From: Leptospira sp.
GTDB taxonomy: Bacteria; Spirochaetota; Leptospiria; Leptospirales; Leptospiraceae
Direction: 5' to 3'
DNA length: 64,000 nucleotides
Assembly: GCA_027533185.1 (NCBI GenBank)
Contig: JAPZTS010000001.1
Coordinates: 124,001-188,000 of the forward strand
Part shown: in pieces, positions 1 through 8,506 of the stretch
Layout: each line of letters opens with the position of its first letter
How positions within the stretch are numbered: the first letter of the stretch is position 1
Made by a program: the position numbers and the translations under genes
Notes under the pieces: model-generated
Told to the model about the DNA's origin: nothing
The model's input: only the letters and a program-made list of their open reading frames with translations
Databases searched by the model: none

Positions 1-420
1 GAGGTCTCTGTACCTGCTTTTTTGGAATGGATTTTTTATAATTTTGGACTGAATTGGAGTTCCTAAGCTACTGCCAGGGAATGGAATAGATTCTTTTGCC
101 TTACGATAGGCTTGGGGAGTGAGTTGAAATTTTTTTTTGAAATTTCGAATAAAGGTTTCTGGATTTTCAAATCCAATTTCGAAACTGATATCTGCAACCG
201 ATACATTTGTCATGAGAAGAAGTTGAATGCTTTTCTCAAGTCGTACTAGGTTTAGGTAGTCGATACATGTTTGCCCAAAATAAGTTTTAAAAAGCCGATG
301 GAAATGAAAGGCAGATAGATGAGAGGATTTCGCAACATCTGAGAGAAGCAAGGCTTCAGAATAATGGTCTTCTATGTAGCGACGAGCTTTCATCAATCGA
401 ATTGCTAAATCATCTTTCAT
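1..420 (-). CDS. AraC-family transcriptional regulator (3' end outside window)
   Basis: The reading frame opens at ATG 418-420 (MKDDLAIRLMKARRYIEDHY) and stays open to the window edge, giving 140 codons. The protein starts directly with the AraC DNA-binding domain. The first helix-turn-helix lies at about residues 23-50 (LLLSDVAKSSHLSAFHFHRL) and the second at about 73-105, ending in the family signature GFENPETFIRNFKKKFQLTP. No ligand domain precedes the DNA-binding part, so any effector domain would be C-terminal and outside the window. Its targets cannot be deduced from this context. The next gene-like stretch upstream is a decayed remnant on the other strand. Confidence 0.85.
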   Translation of the reverse strand, partial: MKDDLAIRLMKARRYIEDHYSEALLLSDVAKSSHLSAFHFHRLFKTYFGQTCIDYLNLVRLEKSIQLLLMTNVSVADISFEIGFENPETFIRNFKKKFQLTPQAYRKAKESIPFPGSSLGTPIQSKIIKNPFQKSRYRDL

Positions 421-450
421 ATTGGAATTTTTGATTGTGTTTCTGTTTAG

Positions 451-771
451 ACTTTAGATGTTTCCGACTATGATCTTAGCCGAGGATCTGAAGGAAGATA
501 CATATTAAGCAATGATATAGTGGTCTTAAGAAAGGATAGTAAAATAGAAATGCAAACATTAAAAAAAGAGCACCTTCCTGCGGCAGCATATTTACTTTCA
601 GTTTAAGAAAATGGATTGGCAAAAATTTCTGGCTTGATTCTCACAGATAAATACCTTCAAATACCTGTTATGTTATTTTCAGATTCCGATTGGGATGGTT
701 TATTAGATATAGAGGAAAGATATTTGTCTACCAATCCAAATGCACTTTTCAATGGTGATTCCGTCTGGTGA
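451..771 (+). pseudogene. Remnant of a secreted protein with a calcium-binding (thrombospondin type 3-like) repeat
   Basis: One frame reads through this otherwise empty stretch, from just after a TAG at 448-450 to TGA 769-771, broken by a single in-frame TAA at 604-606. It has no credible start codon or ribosome site. Near its end is DSDWDGLLDIEERYLSTNPN, which matches the DxDxDG...E...TNP pattern of thrombospondin type 3 repeats found in large surface proteins. I read it as a decayed fragment of a larger gene. A translated search for a full-length homologue would settle this. Confidence 0.5.
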
Positions 772-793
772 TGTTACCACACGATTGTTAGCT

Positions 794-1984
794 TTACTGA
801 CACGTTGTAGCATGGGCAAATTCATATTTCTTTGCCAAGTAACAGTCTAGTTGTAGCGACTCATCTTCTGTTAGGAATCGGTTGAAATAGAGAAGCTCCG
901 CAACAGATACTTGGCTCGGTTTCGTTCCTGCCGGATAATTTCCAATTTGAACATAAGGATTTGGATTTGAATAAACAATGTCAGTGGCAGAACCTGATAT
1001 GGCAACAGCTCCATTTAACATCGCATAACGAATAGAATTCCCAGTTGGGGCATATAGATATTTTACCTGCAAGAGTTTGGGAGAGGAGTCGGAAGGGTGA
1101 ACTGCGAGTGCCGGTGTCGGATTGATCATATAAGCACCACAGGGAGTTTGGACACCAATCTCTCCGCTCGTACCATCCTGAATAGACAAAGCAACAGAGC
1201 CCGCTGGACAACCACTATTGTTATCTCCCATAAAAAAAACGTACTCTTCCGTCCCTGATCCTCCCAATCGTTTAAATACAATCAGGATAGAGAATGAACT
1301 TCCCCCAAGACCTGAGGCAATGCTCCTTTCAAGAGTATTTCCCAGCAAGTTTATCGATGGCTTTCCGTTGATTCCCGTTGATGAGAAAATAGCCCCAGAA
1401 CCAGCCAAATGATTGTTATTTGGAGAAAGATCATTTAAGCTGGAAACTGAAGCTCCATTTCCAAGATTTAAACTGTCTGCTCTGTACCATGAGGAGAGTC
1501 CCGAATATGCTAAAGGCTCAACACATACGACAGAAATATTATTTACATCCGCAACGAGAGTACCTTGGCCATTCACCACATAACAAAGTCCTTGCGAATG
1601 TTCTGAGACAGTCAGATTGAATGAGTTCCCCCTCGTAAATTTACTCGGAAATGCAAAGGTGGTGGCTCCTGGGTTAATCACAAGGGATTCGGGCGGATTC
1701 GTTCCACTCGTAAGTGTAATACTTTGACTCGTAAGGCCACGGACCCGTCCGGAAAGGGAAAAAGGACCCCGATTTGTAGGATTGGATGCACAGAGAATTA
1801 CTTTGTCCGGAAACAAGAATTGCAAAACTTCCGTATTCAGCTGTGGAATTGATTGCAGCAAAAGGTCAGATACCAATTTGTCTTCAAGGGAGAACGCATT
1901 GGGATCACATGCATTCCTAAGTTCAGGAGGTTTACAAAAACCAAGTACAAGTATACAAACGAAGAAAAAAACTCGCATCCTCAT
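794..1984 (-). CDS. Predicted lipoprotein with LamG/concanavalin-like domain
   Basis: The product has 396 residues. It begins with a short lipoprotein signal (MRMRVFFFVCILVLGFC, probable lipidated Cys17). Residues about 70-150 look like a beta-rich Ig-like segment, with repeated Leu/Ser/Thr strands and two cysteines. From about residue 158 (LSSWYRADSLNLGNG) to the end the pattern is that of a LamG or jellyroll domain: a W-Y-R-A-D opening, NDLSPNNNHL, FSILIVFKR, and a closing E-L-L-Y-F-N-R-FLTEDE. Such domains bind sugars or proteins on the cell surface; no specific ligand can be assigned. It is probably a monocistronic gene, with the decayed fragment 451-771 beyond its 3' end on the opposite strand. 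Confidence 0.75.
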   Translation of the reverse strand: MRMRVFFFVCILVLGFCKPPELRNACDPNAFSLEDKLVSDLLLQSIPQLNTEVLQFLFPDKVILCASNPTNRGPFSLSGRVRGLTSQSITLTSGTNPPESLVINPGATTFAFPSKFTRGNSFNLTVSEHSQGLCYVVNGQGTLVADVNNISVVCVEPLAYSGLSSWYRADSLNLGNGASVSSLNDLSPNNNHLAGSGAIFSSTGINGKPSINLLGNTLERSIASGLGGSSFSILIVFKRLGGSGTEEYVFFMGDNNSGCPAGSVALSIQDGTSGEIGVQTPCGAYMINPTPALAVHPSDSSPKLLQVKYLYAPTGNSIRYAMLNGAVAISGSATDIVYSNPNPYVQIGNYPAGTKPSQVSVAELLYFNRFLTEDESLQLDCYLAKKYEFAHATTCQ

Positions 1985-2241
1985 GGTTCGCTATTTTTTT
2001 TAAGCCAATAATTTCGGAAATTTTATTATGAAAAATAATACTGTTTGTCTTCCAGAAAGCAAAATAATTTTCCAAGAAGTTGGATGGATCTCGTAGGTGA
2101 ATGACCTTAGGAGATATCCGCATGGTAAAGCGGAGAAAGATAATTTCTCGCGTACTCTGAGCTTTTTCTTCCGATTTCGTATTTTTTTTTCGTAAGTAAT
2201 AGAGTGGGAATGTCCTACTGGATAGGAGGAGTCAGGCGATC

Positions 2242-5200
2242 ATGGGCACACTTCGATTGTCCTTTCTTTTGCTCATTTTTCTGATCTCTTCTTGTCGGTC
2301 GATTACCCCACCAAACGTTGCCAATTTTTTTCTTTCGTTCTTCAATGCCTCTCAAACACGAGGCCAACTTCTTTACCAAACGGATCTTTTTTTGTTCACG
2401 TCCGAGTCGGGAAGACAAGCCGAATTTACCATTCGATTGAATATGGCTCCCAATAGTACTGTCCGTGTAGGTCCGATTATAATTCCAAATAGTTCGGAAG
2501 CACAGTTGGTATCCGATACTTTTGCAGATTTTACTCCAGAGAATTGGGATACTCCACATAATATTCGTTTTATGGGCATTGATGATGCGCTAGCAGATGG
2601 TAACCAAAGGTATACCATCCAACTTGGTCAGTTTGTTTCTGAGGACTCACGTTTTTCCAACCAAGTTTTGCCAATTTTATCGGCGATCAATACAGATGAC
2701 GAAACAGCGGGAGTTGCAGTGAATGTTGGGTTCGGTTTGTTTACTTCTGAAGGCGGTAGTGTGGGAACAGTCGCCTATACCTTACAGACAAGGCCAATGC
2801 GAAATGTAACCATCCCTACAATCGTGTCAGATACACCTTCAGAGGCAATCATCTCTGGACCATCGAGTTTAACATTCACACCACAAAATTGGAATATAGC
2901 ACAAATCGTTCGGGTAACCGGGCAGGACGATGTTTTCATCGGAAACGGTACTTTTACTATAACAACCGGACTCACAATTTCAGAAGATCCTTCTTACAAT
3001 GGTTTGTCGGTGCCATTAGCTTCTGGAACCAACGTTGATAATGACGAAGCTGGATTTACGGTCATTTCACCTACAAATTTGACAACTTCGGAAGCAGGTA
3101 GCGCAATCAGCTTTACAGTTTTGATCAATACGCAACCCACAGCAGATGTCACTATTTCCTCGCTCGTTGCAAGTCCAAATATAGAGGGAACTGCTTCTCC
3201 CAGCTCTCTAACCTTTACACCTAACAACTGGTCAACTCCGCAAATTGTTACGGTTTCCGGAGGCAATGACTTTGTCGTAGATGGGCCTCAAACCTATACA
3301 GTTGTCTCTTCCACAGCAACCTCTGCAGATCTAAATTACAATGGGATCGTTGGACCTGTGTTTCCAAGTATCACAAATTCAGACAATGATACCCCAGGGT
3401 TTCAACTTACCTTGCCTGGCAACTCTACCATTTCTGAAAACGGGGGGAACCTACTTTTCCAATTAAGGCTCCAATCACAGCCTCCTCCAGGGAGCACTGT
3501 AACTTTGGTAGGAATTTCTGAAAACAATTCTGTAACGACGGTTAATCCAAGTACAATTATCTTCACAAATGCAAATTGGAATATAAATCAAAACATAACA
3601 GTCTCAACTATTAATAATGATATTGATGAAGATACAAGAACAGTGACTCTAAGCTTTGGGAGTGTAGATACCGGGGGATCAGCGGATCCAATTTACAATT
3701 CTCTGCCTCCGCCAGTAAATTTTGTCTTTTCGGTAACGGATGATGACACCGCTGGTTTTACGATATCACCCTCTTCAGGGCTTTTGGTCAGCGAAAATGG
3801 GGATCCTCTAACTACTACAATTTCGGTGGTTTTAACATCTCAGCCCCTTTCTGATGTGAATTTCCCAACGATATCCTCTTCTAACACTAGTGAAATTACG
3901 GTTTCTCCTTCCAATCTTACTTTCACTTCCAGCAATTGGAACACTCCACAACTTATCACATTAACCTCCGTTCTCGATGGAGTTGATGATACGAACCAGA
4001 ATCTAAACATCCAATTTGCAAATACCAGTTCGGCGGATTCCCGTTATAACAACAGAACCATTGCATCCATCTCAGCAACCAATGTTGATAGCAACCAGCC
4101 AATCATTGAATTGATCAACCTGAGTGGCTCTTCAACATTTGCTGAGAATGGGGCCATCACAAGGACTCTGCAGGTTCGACTCTCGGCAAGGCCAGACAGC
4201 AATGTAACTATTGGACCGATTGTTTCTAGTGATACCTCCGAACTCGTAGTTCTAGATAGTTCGGGGAATCCAACTACGGCAAGATCCTTAACCTTTACTA
4301 GCAACAATAGCCAGACGAATAATTTTACAGGAAACAGTAGCACAAGTGGATGGAATGTGGTTCAAACCATAACTGTCCGGGGTGTGGATGATGGTTTCGA
4401 TGATGGAAATATTTTGGTTCAACTGAATTTCCCAACAGCAACAGGGTCGGCATTCTATTCCGGCCAGAGACCAACAAGTTCCATTTCTGGTTACAATTCC
4501 ACAACCGGAAACTTACCGTTTACCATCAACGATAACGATACAAAGGGTTTTACGTTTTCTACAAACACCATAAATATAACAGAAGGTGGAACAAGTGCTA
4601 CATTTACCTTACGATTGAATGCATCACCTTGTAGTACGCCTTCCAACTTGACAATCTGTTCTTCTGGCTCCGTAACGATCCCCTTATCACAAGAAGTTTT
4701 TTCTCTACCAGATACACAACAATTCACGTTCTCTCCTTCCAGTTTGACATTCACACATGCGAATGCATTTACACCCCAAACTGTTACCATAACACCTGTA
4801 AACGACCCAGTTGATGAAATCAATATTCGGTCATTTACTTTAACGATGGGAGCCATATCGGCAACGGGGACTGATTATGATGGATTCAATCCAAACGATG
4901 TAACGATCAATATTACCGATGATGATAACGCAAATCCGAAGATTCTATTCGACCTAAAGGCAGGGTCAACTTACTTCACTTCGGAATCGGGTTTAACAGC
5001 AACGTATACACTCCGTTTGGCGAGCCAACCCTTACAGGGTAACTCTGTTTCCGTAACGGTAGCCACTTCCGATGCTACAGAGGGACAAATCTTAGATGGT
5101 GGACCAACAGTGACATCAAAACTATACCTCTTTGATTCCACAAATTGGTCAACAGCTGTCGATGTTGTGATCGTAGGGATGGGAGATGCACTTACCGATG

Positions 5201-6474
5201 GGAATGTTACCTACCAAATCAATACCTCTGCGACGGAAACAGGAGCTAATCCCAGTTGGTATAATAATTTCCAAGGGAGCACAGGTACAGCCGCTTCTCT
5301 TTTGAACTATGGACTAAGCGAAGCCAAATTAACGATCATTACGCCTATAAGTATGGTGCGTGCCGAGACCGCCAGTTCTTTTGCGGTTTATATTCTTGCC
5401 AGTGCAGAACCTACAAGTCCTGTAACGATACCCATTTCTGTAAATACGAGTTTTCCTTGTCGATTGTTCACAGCACCCAATGTAGATCAGTTTAGCCTTT
5501 CTACAAATACGATTACCATTGATGCGTCAAACTGGAATTCGATCCAACCGTCTAACACGATTATTGTTACACCCTTAGATGACGCCGTAGATGATGGGAA
5601 TGTAGAATGTCCAATAATAATCGGCATGGCTAGTTCCGCTGATGTAAATTTTAATGGTTTCGATCCGTATCCTTCAGCAATTTATCCATTAGTTCGAATG
5701 AACGATAACGATAGCGCTGGTTTTACGACGTCTGGGTTTACACCAACTTCTGTGATTACCTCACAGTCTGGTGCTGAGTCAGAATTTTACGTAAGATTAA
5801 ACTCCCAACCGACCTCAGATGTAACAGTAAATTTTGGAACTACTCCTGGTAGTCTTGTAAGTTTTTTAACGGCACCGCTTACCTTTACACCTGCAAACTA
5901 CGGGACTCCTCAGTTAGTGCAAATCAGAGGTATCGACACAGCCGATACAACTGATCTAAATTATACGATCAATTCCTCCGCAACTTCCTCAGAAGTAGGA
6001 ACGGGATTTTCGCCCTCTACACTTTACAACCTTTTGTCCCCGATTTCCATTCCAGGTATTCATTTGTTTCATATTTACGACATTGTTCCTTGTTCGGATC
6101 CGAATCCACTCAATGCTTGCGGAATCTCACCTAACGCAAATGGAGGCCTTGTCACAAACCCAGAGCTCATTACTTCAGAATCGGCTGGAACATCTAGATT
6201 TATAGTTCGTTTGCGGGCAAGACCCAGCTCACCTGTTTCCATTCCTTTATCAAGTTCGAATACTGCCGAAGGATTTGTATCCGTAACGGATCTTTTGTTT
6301 TCTACGACAGATTGGAATACCTTCCAATCTGTCGTCATAACAGGCACGGATGATGCGATCCAAGATGGAAACCAATCCTATTCTATAAATCTTGGACCAT
6401 TGGCAGGTGGTGGAAGCGGATTTTCGGGCGAAGTTCTACCAAATGTTCTAATCTTGAATCAAGATAATGATTGA
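2242..6474 (+). CDS. Very large repeat lipoprotein built of Calx-beta-like units
   Basis: The product has 1410 residues. A lipoprotein signal (MGTLRLSFLLLIFLISSC, Cys18) precedes about eleven tandem units of 110-150 residues. Each unit repeats the same order of landmarks: T-S-E-x-G, then F-x-V-R-L-x-x-Q-P, a V-x-I strand, L-T-F-T-x-x-N-W-x-x-x-Q, V-x-G-x-D-D-x-x-D-G-N, and a closing N-D-N-D-x-A-G-F. The acidic turns (DDxxDGN, DND) are typical of calcium-binding beta-sandwich repeats of the Calx-beta type. The start is supported by a strong ribosome site (AGGAGG) about 12 bases upstream. The protein stops at a unit-closing NQDND with no C-terminal anchor, so the lipid probably holds it to the membrane. 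A surface adhesive or structural role is inference. Confidence 0.8.
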   Translation: MGTLRLSFLLLIFLISSCRSITPPNVANFFLSFFNASQTRGQLLYQTDLFLFTSESGRQAEFTIRLNMAPNSTVRVGPIIIPNSSEAQLVSDTFADFTPENWDTPHNIRFMGIDDALADGNQRYTIQLGQFVSEDSRFSNQVLPILSAINTDDETAGVAVNVGFGLFTSEGGSVGTVAYTLQTRPMRNVTIPTIVSDTPSEAIISGPSSLTFTPQNWNIAQIVRVTGQDDVFIGNGTFTITTGLTISEDPSYNGLSVPLASGTNVDNDEAGFTVISPTNLTTSEAGSAISFTVLINTQPTADVTISSLVASPNIEGTASPSSLTFTPNNWSTPQIVTVSGGNDFVVDGPQTYTVVSSTATSADLNYNGIVGPVFPSITNSDNDTPGFQLTLPGNSTISENGGNLLFQLRLQSQPPPGSTVTLVGISENNSVTTVNPSTIIFTNANWNINQNITVSTINNDIDEDTRTVTLSFGSVDTGGSADPIYNSLPPPVNFVFSVTDDDTAGFTISPSSGLLVSENGDPLTTTISVVLTSQPLSDVNFPTISSSNTSEITVSPSNLTFTSSNWNTPQLITLTSVLDGVDDTNQNLNIQFANTSSADSRYNNRTIASISATNVDSNQPIIELINLSGSSTFAENGAITRTLQVRLSARPDSNVTIGPIVSSDTSELVVLDSSGNPTTARSLTFTSNNSQTNNFTGNSSTSGWNVVQTITVRGVDDGFDDGNILVQLNFPTATGSAFYSGQRPTSSISGYNSTTGNLPFTINDNDTKGFTFSTNTINITEGGTSATFTLRLNASPCSTPSNLTICSSGSVTIPLSQEVFSLPDTQQFTFSPSSLTFTHANAFTPQTVTITPVNDPVDEINIRSFTLTMGAISATGTDYDGFNPNDVTINITDDDNANPKILFDLKAGSTYFTSESGLTATYTLRLASQPLQGNSVSVTVATSDATEGQILDGGPTVTSKLYLFDSTNWSTAVDVVIVGMGDALTDGNVTYQINTSATETGANPSWYNNFQGSTGTAASLLNYGLSEAKLTIITPISMVRAETASSFAVYILASAEPTSPVTIPISVNTSFPCRLFTAPNVDQFSLSTNTITIDASNWNSIQPSNTIIVTPLDDAVDDGNVECPIIIGMASSADVNFNGFDPYPSAIYPLVRMNDNDSAGFTTSGFTPTSVITSQSGAESEFYVRLNSQPTSDVTVNFGTTPGSLVSFLTAPLTFTPANYGTPQLVQIRGIDTADTTDLNYTINSSATSSEVGTGFSPSTLYNLLSPISIPGIHLFHIYDIVPCSDPNPLNACGISPNANGGLVTNPELITSESAGTSRFIVRLRARPSSPVSIPLSSSNTAEGFVSVTDLLFSTTDWNTFQSVVITGTDDAIQDGNQSYSINLGPLAGGGSGFSGEVLPNVLILNQDND
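2340..6471 (+). repeat. Tandem array of about eleven diverged Calx-beta-like coding repeats
   Basis: Unit boundaries are visible as the recurrent acidic linkers INTDDETAG, TNVDNDEAG, TNSDNDTPG, VTDDDTAG, TNVDSNQP, INDNDTKG, ITDDDNAN and MNDNDSAG, plus a terminal NQDND. One boundary near residue 1027 is degenerate (LLNYGLSEAK). Units differ clearly in sequence, so the array is old and not an unstable recent expansion. Confidence 0.7.
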
Positions 6475-6500
6475 GATTCCTAAGACTTAAGCCTACTTTT

Positions 6501-6920
6501 TTACTCTGTGGAAAAACTAAAGTTATAGTCTGAGCCTAAATTGAATCCTAAAGTAGATTTGATATTTGCATCAAGGGTAATTGTATAGGTAGTCGCGTTA
6601 TTGAGATTTGTTGCCGGAAGTAAGGTCACCGTGCGAAGATTTGTACTTCCATTTAGTGTCGGGCAGCTTGAAGCACAATTTATATTGGCAGTTATAGAAC
6701 TACTTTCTACTAATTGTGTGAAAGTAATCGATATGGTCGGAAGTAGACTAACAAACGTTTGTCCATTTGAAGGGAAAGTGGATTCCACTAAAAATTGATC
6801 AGAGGTTTGGGTTAAATAGGGAACTACTAAAATCCCCAATACATTAGGTTCGGGTTCAGGTAAACAGGCGCCAAAAAATACGCAACAGGACAGAATCAAT
6901 TTTAAAGAATGTCTACCCAT
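6501..6920 (-). CDS. Small lipoprotein with SbsA/Big_5 Ig-like domain
   Basis: The product has 139 residues. I chose ATG 6918-6920 (MGRHSLKLILSCCVFFGAC), which gives a clean lipoprotein signal with Cys19. A TTG at 6942-6944 would only add eight residues before it. The mature part is one bacterial Ig-like domain of the SbsA type: P-x-N-G-Q-T, ISITFTQLV, SSITANI, TVTLLPATNLNNATTYTITL, then a closing DYNFSFSTE. This domain is a common building block of surface proteins; here it stands alone. The gene converges on the large repeat lipoprotein with only 26 bases between stops. Confidence 0.7.
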   Translation of the reverse strand: MGRHSLKLILSCCVFFGACLPEPEPNVLGILVVPYLTQTSDQFLVESTFPSNGQTFVSLLPTISITFTQLVESSSITANINCASSCPTLNGSTNLRTVTLLPATNLNNATTYTITLDANIKSTLGFNLGSDYNFSFSTE

Positions 6921-7003
6921 GTTTCTAATCCGATATAAACGCAATCAAAGTTTTCATTAAATACCTAAAATTACAAAACTTTATTTTTCGCAACAATCGA
7001 TAA

Positions 7004-7333
7004 CTAAAGTTCAGTTCCTTCAATATTTTCAAGACCCCAATTGATGATACCTTCGAGAATTGGAATAATTTTTTTACCTCTTTCCGTTAACATATAATTC
7101 ATTCGATTCTCATGTGCACTGTATTTCTGTTTATCAATTATTCCCAAAGCATCCAATTTTTTAAGCCTATCCGTTAGTATATTTGTCGAGATACCTTCCT
7201 TTGATTGTAGAAATTCTTCAAATCGGTGTTTGTTTGCATAATGAATATCTCGAATGATCAATAAAGACCATTTATCACCAAGGATATCCAAAGTGCAGGA
7301 AATGGGGCAATTTGACCTTCTGAGATTCTCCAT
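7004..7333 (-). CDS. HxlR-family winged-helix transcriptional regulator
   Basis: The product has 109 residues, the full length for this family. The N-terminus has the typical cysteine-containing opening (SNCPISCTLDILGDKWSLLI), followed by the helix-turn-helix (RFEEFLQSKEGISTNILTDRLKKL) and a wing (YMLTERGKKIIPIL). HxlR proteins are usually dimeric repressors or activators of a divergent neighbour and often sense redox-active or electrophilic compounds through the N-terminal Cys. Here the divergent side holds an inverted repeat at 7375-7391 and then only the tail of a decayed gene, so the original target seems to have been lost. Autoregulation through that site is plausible. Confidence 0.85.
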   Translation of the reverse strand: MENLRRSNCPISCTLDILGDKWSLLIIRDIHYANKHRFEEFLQSKEGISTNILTDRLKKLDALGIIDKQKYSAHENRMNYMLTERGKKIIPILEGIINWGLENIEGTEL

Positions 7334-7374
7334 AGTGCTATTCTCCTAAATTTTGTTCAAAATACAAGAAATTA

Positions 7375-7391
7375 ACTTGCAAAAAACAAGT
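7375..7391. promoter_or_regulatory. Inverted repeat, probable operator of the HxlR-type regulator
   Basis: The sequence is ACTTG-N7-CAAGT with perfect 5-base arms and an A-rich spacer. It lies 42 bases upstream of the regulator start, between it and the divergent remnant. HxlR-family sites described elsewhere have short inverted arms at similar spacing. Binding is inferred from position and symmetry. Confidence 0.5.
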
Positions 7392-7414
7392 CAGTTTCAA
7401 ATTTCATCGGGAAC

Positions 7415-7567
7415 CATCATATTTCCAATTTTGAAGGTGGTGAAAACTTTTACCTTCATGGTGAATATTTTGATACTTATGAAAAAACTCCGTCCGGATG
7501 GAAGTTCAAGAGTATACGTCTAGCTGTCTTTTTTATGACAGGAAACCCAAATCTTTTGGTCAGCTAA
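7415..7567 (+). pseudogene. Tail fragment of a SnoaL/NTF2-like protein
   Basis: A 50-codon open frame ends at TAA 7565-7567. It has no start codon and begins HHISNFEGGENF, followed by YLHGEYFDTYEKTPSGWKFK and FFMTGNPN. This is the C-terminal half of a SnoaL-like (NTF2-fold) domain: the H-H-x-S-N strand, the G-x-Y-x-D-x-Y strand and the G-W-K-x closing strand are all present. The N-terminal half is missing, so it is most likely a deletion remnant of the gene once controlled by the HxlR regulator. Confidence 0.55.
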
Positions 7568-7607
7568 CATAACAAAGTACTAGTTAAAAATGACTATCGT
7601 TCTGACT

Positions 7608-7646
7608 CATTGCGATAATTCCGGCATTCTCAGAATTATTGCAATG
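7608..7646. promoter_or_regulatory. Long inverted repeat upstream of the protease gene
   Basis: Two 14-base arms (CATTGCGATAATTC and GAATTATTGCAATG) pair fully in RNA with one G-U, around an 11-base loop. The element sits about 55 bases before the protease start. No T-run follows on the plus strand, so it is not a classic terminator. It could be a protein site, a leader hairpin or a relic of the deleted gene. Confidence 0.4.
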
Positions 7647-7701
7647 CATAAAGTTGTTGAACTCAAATGTATTCTCAATTAATTTTTGATCACTTAGTCA
7701 T

Positions 7702-8385
7702 ATGAAATGTAACACCCTTATGCATTCTCTTTTATTATTTAGTTTTATAGTCCTGATTCAATGTTCGACGAACGCAAATATAGAAAACTTAGAACCTTCA
7801 CAGGAGACAATCAACAGAGTAAAAAATCGTACCGTAATTTTACACTATCATATAAGTGATTATGCAAAAGGAACAGGATTATTGCTTGACGAGAATGGCC
7901 ACGTATTAACAACCAAACATGTCATTCTGGGTTGGGAAGATCGAGTTCGAATCTCTCAAGATTCTAAAACTTTTTACGACGCTAAAGTAATCCTGGATGA
8001 ACCAAAACTAGATTTAGTCATTTTAAAAACCAACCTAAAAGTGAAAGTTCCACTACTCACGATGGTTGATCGAAGTGAATTGAAATACAATCAACCTGTC
8101 TTTTCTATTGGCTCTCCTTGGGGTTTAGGAAATTCATTTTTGAAGGGGTATATTGCGAACACGGATAGAACGGGAGTTGACTCTATTATGCCAAATGTCC
8201 CTTTGATACAAACGATGGGTGCATCCTTTCCTGGCTGTTCAGGAGCTGGCGTTTTCTTAACCGATGGTCGTTTTATAGGAATCAATAGAGCGACGGTCGG
8301 TATCGAACCTGGGAACTCGTCTGGTCTTGTAATTCCTGCGGGTTACATCAAAACCTTTCTAAAACTGTCAAATATCGCAATATAA
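7702..8385 (+). CDS. Trypsin-like serine protease, lipoprotein, no PDZ domain
   Basis: The product has 227 residues with a lipoprotein signal (SFIVLIQC, Cys21). The body is an HtrA-like chymotrypsin fold with all three catalytic residues: His73 in LTTKHVI, Asp104 in KLDLVIL, and Ser180 in FPGCSGAGVF, where the usual GNSGGP is replaced by GCSGAG. The oxyanion-loop neighbourhood is therefore altered but the nucleophile is kept. At 227 residues there is no room for a PDZ domain, unlike DegP or DegS. It probably acts in the periplasm or at the membrane surface on unknown substrates. It stands alone, with 121 bases before the next gene. Confidence 0.8.
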   Translation: MKCNTLMHSLLLFSFIVLIQCSTNANIENLEPSQETINRVKNRTVILHYHISDYAKGTGLLLDENGHVLTTKHVILGWEDRVRISQDSKTFYDAKVILDEPKLDLVILKTNLKVKVPLLTMVDRSELKYNQPVFSIGSPWGLGNSFLKGYIANTDRTGVDSIMPNVPLIQTMGASFPGCSGAGVFLTDGRFIGINRATVGIEPGNSSGLVIPAGYIKTFLKLSNIAI

Positions 8386-8506
8386 TTTCATGATTATAGT
8401 GAGAAATTTATTGCATAATCTCTAAAATCTGAATGATTATCGACCATTATTCGGTTGAAGGGGTTAGTTCCTCAAATTGTAGCCGAACAGAGGAAAAAAA
8501 TCTATC

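Noticed and set aside
3900..4900. Long open frames on the minus strand under the repeat lipoprotein
   Set aside because: They are antisense shadows of the Ser/Thr/Val-rich repeat gene with no ribosome sites or recognisable domains.
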